Positions 1-6,341 are shown, counted from the first letter of the stretch. The stretch: 7,912 nt of DNA from UBA2197 sp034370465 (GCA_034370465.1 JAXMLA010000284.1:1-7912); one strand, 5' to 3'. A program made the numbers and translations. The notes: generated from the sequence alone by a model not told the origin.

Positions 1-2
1 GC

Positions 3-314
3 GTGGCGGAGACGCTGACTTGGCGGGAGCGTTCACCTAAAAGCGTAACTCAAGGAGTTCAATTAAATGAACGGTTCATTTGGTTGCATCAAGAAACAAA
101 AACAAGAATTTTCCCTGTTGGCCTCACAGTTGAAAAAGTTATCGATCTGAGAACAAATGAACCGGTAGTTAAGCGTATCAGTGTTTGGGCAGGCTATTCC
201 GGGGATAAAGAGCTGTATAGGTTCTGGGTGAAACAGAAACCATATATCCCAAACAAACAGGAATTTGAGCATTATTGGCTGGCGTATAAACAACTAGGGA
301 GGGAAGTAAAATGA
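3..314 (+). CDS. Unidentified small protein, probably 5'-truncated by the window edge
   Basis: I do not recognise this protein. The frame is open from the window edge for 103 codons. The only start candidate near the edge is a GTG at 3, there is no in-frame ATG, and no upstream sequence is available to show a ribosome binding site, so the gene most likely begins before the window. The product is soluble-looking, with no signal peptide or membrane segment. It is rich in aromatic and basic residues, for example FWVKQKPYIP at about residues 74-83 and HYWLAYKQ at about 90-97. It ends in ATGA, sharing four bases with the start of the RTX gene, so the two are probably translationally coupled. Its AT-rich composition (about 40% GC over 61-310) differs from the genes downstream. 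It occupies the position hlyC has in haemolysin operons, but it is shorter than HlyC (about 170 residues) and I see none of the HlyC sequence pattern. An accessory, chaperone or immunity role would be speculation. Confidence 0.6.
   Translation: MAETLTWRERSPKSVTQGVQLNERFIWLHQETKTRIFPVGLTVEKVIDLRTNEPVVKRISVWAGYSGDKELYRFWVKQKPYIPNKQEFEHYWLAYKQLGREVK
296..302 (+). promoter_or_regulatory. Ribosome binding site of the RTX gene
   Basis: AGGGAGG lies 8 bases before the ATG at 311, inside the last codons of the preceding gene. It is a strong Shine-Dalgarno match at normal spacing and fixes the start of the RTX protein at 311 even though the two frames overlap. Confidence 0.75.
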
Positions 315-3300
315 GCGGTGCAAGTAAGTTTAATGATTTAGCGACATTAGCGGAAGCAAGTTATGTCCTTTTCGATGAAATCAATTACTCACAAATCGAT
401 TTAGTTGAAGAGGCTCTCAAACCTGAAGCCAAACTCAACGGCAACTTCTCCGCCACCCAAGCCGCCGACTTCGTCGCCGAATGGGAGGTGGTCTCACATC
501 AGGCAAACACCGGCAGCGGTTTTTCAGCGACGCTGTTCAAGAACAAGATGAACGGCGAATACGTCTACGTCCCGCGCGGCACCGAGCCGGGAAATCCACT
601 TGCCGACCTTTTATTGACGGATCTTGGCGACATCGTCACCGACGGGTTGGCGATCAGGCAGATCGTCGCCATGTACAATGACTGGCAACGCATCAATACA
701 CCGGAGGGGCAGACCTACCAGGCGGCTTATCTCGATTTACAGGTAAGCGCGACAGCATTGTTGCAGACGGAACGTTTGGCGATCCCCGGCGGGATCGCCG
801 GGCCGTACGAGCGTTCGCTCCGCGAGCCAGGTAATGTTGTCATCGACGATCCCTTCGGGTTGGTCTATGTGGTTAATTTTGGCAAATCGACGGTTGTCTT
901 CAACGACGAGCGCGCCGGAGGGGCAGGAGTGCTCTCCGGTACTATTCCCCTCACTATCACCGGTCACAGTCTGGGCGGGCATCTGTCCGTAGCCTTCACG
1001 CGCCTCTTCCCCGAGGCCGGCGCCGAAGCGGTCACCATTAACGGCGCCGGCTATCCCACCGGACTGCTCGCCGGTCTGAGCGGTAACGCCGAGAGCAATA
1101 TTGACAATCTCTTTGCTAGCCTTGGTGGCGGCTATGAGTTCGATCCTTCCAAAATTCTCAACCTGTATGGGGGGGAAGGGTGGGAAGTCACCACCATGAA
1201 TGCGCCCTATGGGCTGATGCAGCAAGGCACCAATAACGAAATAATGATCGAAGATGGCCTAGGGAATACCATGGGGCATGGTAAAGAGCAGATGACCGAC
1301 GCCTTGGCAGTGTACGATCTCTTCATACGCCTCGACCCGCGCTTACAGACAAGCACCCCCGGCGATCTTCTGGCTGAACTCAACCCGCTCTTCGAAGTGG
1401 CGGCTAACAACAGGATGGGGACCTTCGAAACTCTGGTCAATGGCCTAGGGGAACTCTTCGTAACTGACTATGTCTCTATAACCGAGGCACAGTGGGGCGA
1501 TCGTGGCATTCTCTATGAGCGTATCAAGAAGATCCGCGATGTTCTCCCCAAGGAAGGGCTGCAAGTTACCACGCTGGCTGACCTCTCATCTGATACCCTG
1601 AGCACCCGCGCCCAGACCGATATTGCCTACCGCTACGCACTGACCCATCTTAACCCCTTCGTCATCACCGGCGATGCCGCCCTCTACACCGCCCACAACA
1701 GCAATGGCGAACTCGATCTTTGCAACCTCACCACCGGCCAGGGGGCGCTGAGCGAGCAGTACCTGACCGACCGCGCCAAGATGCTCTACTGGCAGATGCA
1801 GGTCGCTGCCACCGACGCGGATGCTATGGAAACCAATCCCTACATTGGCGAAAATATTCCCGAGATCACCTTTCGAGACCACGCGAGCGGATCGTCATTT
1901 TTCCTGGGCATGCCTGCGGTTGGTTGGGACTTCAATCGCCGACACATTGAATTCGGCGGGTTGGCGAACGATGTCCTCACCGGCTATAACCAGGATGATC
2001 ATCTCTATGGCGGCTTGGGCAACGACATGATCGCTGGCGGCAACGGTAACGACTACCTCGAAGGCGGCAACGGCAACGACATCCTCGACGGCGGCGCCGG
2101 TGACGATACCCTGATCGGCGGGGAGGGGAAAGACATCTACTACTTCACCAGCGGCGCGGGTCACGACACCCTCATCGAGAGTCGCGGGGCCGATGGCCTG
2201 CTGGGCGGCACTATCCGCATCAACGACGGGACGCAAACCTTCACTGTAGGCGGCCTCTTCACAGCGGTCGCAGGTGCGACCTCCACTTGGAGCGACCACA
2301 ACGGCGTGGTTTTGATCCACACGGATACCTGGCAACTACAGATCCCCGGCGGCGGCTCCATCGATTTGGGGGCCGAGCTGGTCAGCGGCGATTTCGGTAT
2401 CACGCTGGTCGATACGATAACCCCTAATCCCGCCCCCGTTACTATCCTCCAAGGGACCGCTGCCGGAGACTACCTCAACCTGCTGTCGGACCCGGCCCGC
2501 ACCGTCTATGGGAACGGCGGCAATGACCAGATCCTCGGTAGCGACAGTAGCGATTTGATCTTTGCCGGCGATGGCGACGACGTGATTGCCGGCCACTATG
2601 GCAGCGACATTATCGATGCCGGCGCCGGGAATGACTTTATCGCAACGCTGCGGGGCGAAGCGACGGTCTATGGCGGTGACGGCAATGATGTTGTCCGCGC
2701 CGGCTGGGAGTTGAAAGCGCAATTGACTACCGACATTACCAGCCCCAACGTTCCCCTCTACCTTTGGCAGGATTTTTCGACCCATTTACGCACCCTCACC
2801 CTGGAGGAGTATCAACTGACGCCGGAATCACAGGAGTTCGGCTATCTCGGTCTGGCTTATCAGAACTACTCCGTCGACCCGATCACTGGCGACAAGATCT
2901 TTCAGGGAGATTCGGTCCGTGGGGACGGCTGGACTTACACCATCCGTGTGACCGGTCAGCACGACGAAGCGATCTATAGCCACCCGACCCTGGCCCCGAA
3001 CGGCATAAACCAATACTTTGACTTTGCCTCCATGCCTCAGAGCTATGCGCCCGACCTGCTAGCGCCGGTACTCCTCGACGGCGGCGCCGGGGATGACTTT
3101 CTGGAGGGGAAGAACGGCGACGACATTCTCCTCGGCGGCAGCGGCAGCGACCATCTCTGGGGACTCGGCGGCGGCGATTTTCTCGATGGCGGAGCCGGAA
3201 ATGACGATCTTCGCGGTGGCGAAGGCAACGATACTCTTTATGGCGGCGACGACAACGATACCCTCAATGGCAACAACGGCAACGACTTCCTCAACGGCGA

Positions 3301-6268
3301 GGCCGGCAATGACCTCCTTTACGGGGGGAATGGCAACGATATCCTTTATGGCGGCGACGGCATCGACACCCTCTATGGCAATGCCGGCGATGATTACCTC
3401 GACGGCGGCGCCGAGAACGATACCCTGGTTGGAGCACAAGGCGCCGACACCCTCTTTGGCGGTGCCGGGGATGATGTGCTCGTCGGTGATGCCAGTAATC
3501 TCCCTGCCGATCAGCAGGGGGACGACTATCTTGATGGTGGGATCGGCAACGATTACCTGAATGGCGACGGCGGCAACGACATCCTGCTTGGTGGCGAGGG
3601 GGATGATCAGCTCTGGGGCGGAGAGGGGAATGATTCCCTCCGGGGGGATGCCGGCAATGACCACCTCGTCGGCGGCAGCGGCGACGATAACCTCGAAGGC
3701 GGCACGGGGTTCGATACCCTCTTCGGCCAGGACGGCAACGACACCCTCTCTGGCGGGGCGGATGATGATCAACTCATCGGCGGCAACGGCAATGACACCC
3801 TCTTTGGCGATGACGGCGACGATTATCTCTGGGGGGACGATGGCAACGATACCCTCCATGGCGGTCTCGGTATGGACTACCTGGAGGGGGGGGCCGGGAA
3901 CGACATCCTCAATGGTGATGCGGAGAGCGACACCCTCTATGGCGGCGATGGTGACGATGTGCTCAACGGGGGCGATGGCGATGATTTCCTGGCCGGCGGA
4001 CCGGGAAATGACATCCTCAACGGCGGCGCCGGGCACGATACCTACTTCTACGAGCGCGGCGACGGGCGTTTGAATATTGTCGATACCGGGAGGAACACCT
4101 TACTCCTCGGCGCTGGCATCACCGCCGCTGATCTCAGGCTCGGTCTCGGCTCGCTGTTGATCCGCACCGGCGCCCTTGGCGACGAGATCCACATCGAGAA
4201 CTTTAATCCCGACGATCCCTTCGCTCAGAGCGCCATCGATCTCCTTCAGTTTGCCGACGGAACGCTCCTCAGCTACGACCAACTGCTGGCGCGTGGTTTT
4301 GATCTTGTCGGCAGCAGCGGCAATGACCTCCTCACCGGCACCGCACTGCAAGATCGCATTTTCGGCAATGCCGGAGACGACATCCTGAATGGCGGCGCCG
4401 GGGATGATTTCCTGTATGGCGGCGATGGCAACGATACCTATATTTTCAGCCGGAGTTCCGGCCAGATCGTTATCGAGGACGGTGCCAGCGATGCGGCGAC
4501 CAGTTCCGCCGACCGGGTGCGCTTCAGTGATGGCATCACCCCGGATGATCTGCGGCTGGTTGCGGTCGGAATGGACCTCCATATCAACGTGATGGGCGTA
4601 ACAGGAAGCCTGATCCTCAAGAATGCCCTGCAAAGTGATGCGCTCAATCAGATCGAAGGGTTCGATTTCGATGCCGCCCCGAGCTGGGATCAGGCCGAAA
4701 TTGTCGCGGCGATCGGCACCGGGAATACAACGCCGACGATCACCACTGGAGTCAATCTGGGAAGCATCCTCGAAGATGGCAATCGGCTGATCAGCGCCGT
4801 CGAACTGTTGGCCAATGCCTCCGACAGTGATGGAGACAGCCTCACGGTGCTCAACTTGACTGTTGACAGCGGCACGCTGATCGATAACAACGATGGCACC
4901 TGGAGTTATCAGCCCGACGCCAACGCACATGGACCGGTCAACTTCAGCTATGCGGTCAGCGATGGGGTGGTCGCGATCATCACCGCCGCCACTCTCGAGG
5001 TTACGGCGGTCAACGATGCCCCGCTCCTCGGGAGTCTGGTGGCTCTGGGAAGCATGCTCGAAGACGGCTCTCTGCTGATCAGCGCCGCCGAACTTCTGGC
5101 TCATGCCAGCGACAGCGATGGTGATCCTCTCGCGGTGGTCAATCTCGCCACCAACCGCGGCACTCTGATCGACAACGATGACGGCACCTGGCTCTTCACG
5201 CCGTCAAGCGATTTCAACGGTCTGGTCACCTTCAACTATCAGCTGAGCGATGGCGTTGTCGATATCTCGACGACGGCCGGAGTGAACGTCACCCCGGTCA
5301 ACGATGCGCCGCTCGTTGCTGCCCCGCTCTCGCTCGGGAGCGTTACGTCCGATAACCTTCTCACCATCACCGCGGCCCAGCTCCTGGCCAATATGAGCGA
5401 CGTCGATGGCGATCTTCTGGCGATCTCCGCCCTTAGCGCTGATCTCGGCACCCTCGTCGATCTCGATAATGGCAGCTGGAGCTTCACTCCCCCTCTCGAC
5501 TTCAGCGGCGACGTCACCTTCGCCTATCAGGTGACTGACGGCCAGCTCAGCACTACGGCGACAGCCGGACTGACGGTGACGCAGAACAACGGGATCGTCG
5601 TTTCCGGGGACAAGCACAACAATACCCTCCTCGGAGGGGAGGGGAACGACACCCTCTACGGTCTCGGCGGCAACGACACCCTGCGCGGTCTCGCCGGCAA
5701 CGACATCCTCGTCGGCGGCCGCGGCAACGATACCCTTTACGGCGGCGCTGGAGATGACCTTTTCCTCTTTGCTCGCGGCGACGGCCACGACACTATCAAA
5801 CTCGACGATCGCGTCGGCCACGACACCCTCTCCTTCGGCACCGGCATCACGGTCGCCGACCTGACCCTGAAGAGGAGCGATGACGATCTGGTCATCGCCG
5901 TCGGCAAAAAAGGGGGGGATCAAGTCACGCTCGACGACTGGTTCGAAACGACGCGCGACCAGCGTCTCGACGCCTTTGCCTTTGCCGACGGCACGACCCT
6001 TGACTGGGACGAACTGCAGGAGCAGGTGCGCAGGAGCGGATCGGACCACCGGGACAAACACTGGTCGTGGGGGCATGGCCACGATGACGAGCGCCGAGAG
6101 AAGTCCGTGGCCACGACCGATTCCCTGCTGAGCGCCGCCGATATCGACGCCATCGTGCAGCAGATCTCCGCCTATGCGGTCCGGGAAGGGATCGCCCTCT
6201 CCCCCCTTAATGGCGGGCACCAGGACGACAGTTTGCTGACCCTGGTCGCCAGCTCGCGTGCCGCGTAA
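311..6268 (+). CDS. Giant secreted RTX protein with N-terminal lipase-like domain (T1SS substrate)
   Basis: This 1985-residue protein is very probably exported by the type I system encoded after it. Residues 1 to about 350 resemble lipase class 3/alpha-beta hydrolases: an RGTE oxyanion-type motif at 89-92, the nucleophile elbow GHSLGG at 218-223 (Ser220) and a likely catalytic His323 in MGHGKEQ. The third triad member is unclear: E289 or E292 sits where an Asp is usual. Residues 350-548 are unassigned. RTX nonapeptide blocks follow at 549-612, 712-798, 924-1246, 1334-1379 and 1766-1820. HCBP-related domains lie at about 1247-1333, 1380-1460 and 1821-1908. Three 96-residue cadherin-like repeats span 1476-1758. 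The tail 1909-1985 carries a His-rich stretch and then an amphipathic helix ending in LLTLVASSRAA, as expected for an uncleaved T1SS signal. There is no Sec signal peptide. The protein is acidic with a single Cys (471), typical of RTX exoproteins. Substrate is unknown; lipase or phospholipase activity is inferred from motifs only. An adhesin or toxin role is also possible. Confidence 0.93.
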   Translation: MSGASKFNDLATLAEASYVLFDEINYSQIDLVEEALKPEAKLNGNFSATQAADFVAEWEVVSHQANTGSGFSATLFKNKMNGEYVYVPRGTEPGNPLADLLLTDLGDIVTDGLAIRQIVAMYNDWQRINTPEGQTYQAAYLDLQVSATALLQTERLAIPGGIAGPYERSLREPGNVVIDDPFGLVYVVNFGKSTVVFNDERAGGAGVLSGTIPLTITGHSLGGHLSVAFTRLFPEAGAEAVTINGAGYPTGLLAGLSGNAESNIDNLFASLGGGYEFDPSKILNLYGGEGWEVTTMNAPYGLMQQGTNNEIMIEDGLGNTMGHGKEQMTDALAVYDLFIRLDPRLQTSTPGDLLAELNPLFEVAANNRMGTFETLVNGLGELFVTDYVSITEAQWGDRGILYERIKKIRDVLPKEGLQVTTLADLSSDTLSTRAQTDIAYRYALTHLNPFVITGDAALYTAHNSNGELDLCNLTTGQGALSEQYLTDRAKMLYWQMQVAATDADAMETNPYIGENIPEITFRDHASGSSFFLGMPAVGWDFNRRHIEFGGLANDVLTGYNQDDHLYGGLGNDMIAGGNGNDYLEGGNGNDILDGGAGDDTLIGGEGKDIYYFTSGAGHDTLIESRGADGLLGGTIRINDGTQTFTVGGLFTAVAGATSTWSDHNGVVLIHTDTWQLQIPGGGSIDLGAELVSGDFGITLVDTITPNPAPVTILQGTAAGDYLNLLSDPARTVYGNGGNDQILGSDSSDLIFAGDGDDVIAGHYGSDIIDAGAGNDFIATLRGEATVYGGDGNDVVRAGWELKAQLTTDITSPNVPLYLWQDFSTHLRTLTLEEYQLTPESQEFGYLGLAYQNYSVDPITGDKIFQGDSVRGDGWTYTIRVTGQHDEAIYSHPTLAPNGINQYFDFASMPQSYAPDLLAPVLLDGGAGDDFLEGKNGDDILLGGSGSDHLWGLGGGDFLDGGAGNDDLRGGEGNDTLYGGDDNDTLNGNNGNDFLNGEAGNDLLYGGNGNDILYGGDGIDTLYGNAGDDYLDGGAENDTLVGAQGADTLFGGAGDDVLVGDASNLPADQQGDDYLDGGIGNDYLNGDGGNDILLGGEGDDQLWGGEGNDSLRGDAGNDHLVGGSGDDNLEGGTGFDTLFGQDGNDTLSGGADDDQLIGGNGNDTLFGDDGDDYLWGDDGNDTLHGGLGMDYLEGGAGNDILNGDAESDTLYGGDGDDVLNGGDGDDFLAGGPGNDILNGGAGHDTYFYERGDGRLNIVDTGRNTLLLGAGITAADLRLGLGSLLIRTGALGDEIHIENFNPDDPFAQSAIDLLQFADGTLLSYDQLLARGFDLVGSSGNDLLTGTALQDRIFGNAGDDILNGGAGDDFLYGGDGNDTYIFSRSSGQIVIEDGASDAATSSADRVRFSDGITPDDLRLVAVGMDLHINVMGVTGSLILKNALQSDALNQIEGFDFDAAPSWDQAEIVAAIGTGNTTPTITTGVNLGSILEDGNRLISAVELLANASDSDGDSLTVLNLTVDSGTLIDNNDGTWSYQPDANAHGPVNFSYAVSDGVVAIITAATLEVTAVNDAPLLGSLVALGSMLEDGSLLISAAELLAHASDSDGDPLAVVNLATNRGTLIDNDDGTWLFTPSSDFNGLVTFNYQLSDGVVDISTTAGVNVTPVNDAPLVAAPLSLGSVTSDNLLTITAAQLLANMSDVDGDLLAISALSADLGTLVDLDNGSWSFTPPLDFSGDVTFAYQVTDGQLSTTATAGLTVTQNNGIVVSGDKHNNTLLGGEGNDTLYGLGGNDTLRGLAGNDILVGGRGNDTLYGGAGDDLFLFARGDGHDTIKLDDRVGHDTLSFGTGITVADLTLKRSDDDLVIAVGKKGGDQVTLDDWFETTRDQRLDAFAFADGTTLDWDELQEQVRRSGSDHRDKHWSWGHGHDDERREKSVATTDSLLSAADIDAIVQQISAYAVREGIALSPLNGGHQDDSLLTLVASSRAA
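1955..2146 (+). repeat. RTX block 1: seven Ca2+-binding nonapeptides
   Basis: Residues 549-612 hold seven tandem units of the GGxGxDxLx type, from GGLANDVLT to GGEGKDIYYF. They encode a parallel beta-roll that binds Ca2+ between turns. The terminal D-I-Y-Y-F is the usual end of such a block. It follows directly on the N-terminal catalytic half and may act as its first Ca2+-dependent folding platform. Confidence 0.9.
2444..2704 (+). repeat. RTX block 2: degenerate nonapeptides
   Basis: Residues 712-798 contain about eight nonapeptide-like units, for example GNGGNDQIL, AGDGDDVIA and GGDGNDVVR. Several have lost the first glycines (GSDSSDLIF, TLRGEATVY). It is separated from block 1 by a beta-rich linker at 613-711 and from block 3 by an unassigned 125-residue insert at 799-923. 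Confidence 0.8.
3080..4048 (+). repeat. RTX block 3: 35 tandem nonapeptide units, the main beta-roll
   Basis: Residues 924-1246 form 35 consecutive GGxGxDxLx units, encoded by imperfect 27-bp tandem DNA repeats. Thirty-four units are nine residues; the sixteenth (1059-1075) is 17 residues through an insertion around ASNLPADQ. The block ends with GGAGHDTYF and passes into an HCBP-related domain. It is by far the largest Ca2+-binding segment of the protein and would drive folding after export. Imperfect 27-bp repeats also make it a likely site of unit gain or loss. Confidence 0.95.
4049..4309 (+). other. HCBP-related domain, copy 1 (residues 1247-1333)
   Basis: After the long beta-roll comes the pattern GAGITAADLRL, LLIR, IHIENF and LQFADGTLLSYDQL, which fits the haemolysin-type calcium-binding-protein-related domain that commonly follows RTX blocks. 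It is complete compared with copy 3 and probably caps the beta-roll. The assignment is by recognised motif, not by a profile search. Confidence 0.7.
4310..4447 (+). repeat. RTX block 4: five nonapeptides
   Basis: Residues 1334-1379 run from GSSGNDLLT to GGDGNDTYIF. This short beta-roll sits between HCBP-related copies 1 and 2. The second unit (GTALQDRIF) is degenerate. Confidence 0.85.
4448..4690 (+). other. HCBP-related domain, copy 2, degenerate (residues about 1380-1460)
   Basis: The segment has SDGITPDDLRL followed by LHINV and LILKN, matching the first half of the domain. The FADGT-x-L half is replaced by EGFDFDAAPSWDQAEI. It bridges RTX block 4 to the cadherin-like repeats. The end point is approximate. 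Confidence 0.55.
4736..5584 (+). repeat. Three 96-residue cadherin-like (tandem-95/VCBS type) repeats
   Basis: Units at residues 1476-1571, 1572-1667 and 1668-1758 keep an exact 96-residue (288-bp) period, measured from the conserved LGS near each start. Each has the order LGS, LLA, SDxDGD (candidate Ca2+ site), GTL, W-x-(F/Y)-x-P, (F/Y)-x-Y-x-(V/L)-(S/T)-DG. Units 1 and 2 end in VNDAP. They share long near-identical DNA stretches (LEDG through LISA), so they look like a recent duplication. Unit 3 is diverged (TSDN in place of LEDG, VTQNNG at its end). Such immunoglobulin-like beta-sandwich repeats occur in T1SS-exported surface proteins and adhesins, where they act as extenders. Confidence 0.85.
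5606..5770 (+). repeat. RTX block 5: six C-terminal nonapeptides
   Basis: Residues 1766-1820 run from GDKHNNTLL to GGAGDDLFLF. This is the RTX block closest to the secretion tail and the one expected to nucleate folding outside the cell, since T1SS substrates are exported C-terminus first. Confidence 0.88.
5771..6034 (+). other. HCBP-related domain, copy 3 (residues 1821-1908)
   Basis: The motif order GTGITVADLTL, DDLVIAV, VTLDDWF and FAFADGTTLDWDEL is the classical arrangement of the domain near the C-terminus of RTX exoproteins. It immediately precedes the secretion tail. Of the three copies it matches the family best. Confidence 0.75.
6035..6265 (+). other. C-terminal type I secretion tail with His-rich linker (residues 1909-1985)
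   Basis: Residues 1912-1926 contain four His, three Trp/Gly-rich positions and five Asp in a charged linker (DHRDKHWSWGHGHDD). Then comes LLSAADIDAIVQQISAYAV, which can form an amphipathic helix, and a small/hydrophobic end, LLTLVASSRAA. Uncleaved C-terminal signals of RTX proteins usually have this form: a helix followed by a hydrophobic, charge-poor end. The neighbouring exporter genes support the reading. Signal boundaries are inferred. Confidence 0.65.
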
Positions 6269-6280
6269 TCTTTCCTTGTC

Positions 6281-6286
6281 CATAAT
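6281..6286 (+). promoter_or_regulatory. Possible -10 element ahead of the exporter genes
   Basis: CATAAT matches five of six bases of a sigma-70 -10 element just after the RTX stop codon. The hexamer 17 bases upstream (GTGCCG) is a poor -35, so support is weak. If used, transcription would start near 6293, the first base of the stem-loop, giving the exporter genes their own promoter and a mRNA capped by a hairpin. Confidence 0.2.
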
Positions 6287-6292
6287 GTGATC

Positions 6293-6323
6293 GACCGTCG
6301 GCCGCTACTCCCGGCCGACGGTC
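6293..6323 (+). terminator. Perfect 12-bp stem-loop between substrate and exporter genes
   Basis: GACCGTCGGCCG (6293-6304) is exactly complementary to CGGCCGACGGTC (6312-6323) across a 7-base loop. It lies 25 bases after the RTX stop codon. No T-run follows (CCCTTGAATG), so it is not a textbook intrinsic terminator. It may instead be a partial terminator/attenuator or an mRNA-stabilising 3' structure that lets the RTX message outnumber the exporter message, as the attenuator after hlyA does in the E. coli haemolysin operon. Confidence 0.55.
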
Positions 6324-6341
6324 CCCTTGAATGTGATCTTT

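Noticed and set aside
130..158. TTGAAA with a -10-like ACAAAT 17 bases downstream as an RTX promoter
   Set aside because: The -10 matches only three of six bases and the site lies within a coding frame. Coupling to the upstream gene makes an internal promoter unnecessary.
3059..4036. A 325-codon antisense ORF across RTX block 3
   Set aside because: Its protein is a monotonous low-complexity repeat (A-I-x-x-I-V-A patterns) that is the mirror of the 27-bp GGxGxD units; the repeats in GC-rich DNA keep this frame open by default. No ribosome binding site or family resemblance.
3080..4048. CRISPR-like or other non-coding tandem array
   Set aside because: The 27-bp periodicity is fully explained by in-frame nonapeptide codons, with no identical repeats separated by unique spacers.
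5906..5918. A6G7 run (AAAAAAGGGGGGG) as a programmed frameshift site
   Set aside because: In the reading frame the codons are GGC AAA AAA GGG GGG. The A-AAA-AAG heptamer is not in the phase needed for a dnaX-like -1 shift. The frame continues to a well-formed C-terminus, so no shift is required.
311..6268. RTX protein as a HlyA-like pore-forming, acylated toxin
   Set aside because: The N-terminus is a lipase-like hydrolase with GHSLGG. I see no long hydrophobic pore-forming segment or conserved acylation Lys context, and no hlyC gene upstream.
5204..6283. A 359-codon antisense ORF over the C-terminal third of the RTX gene
   Set aside because: It lies wholly opposite a strongly supported gene, is compositionally odd and shows no recognisable motif. 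The same holds for the antisense ORF at 4100-5104.
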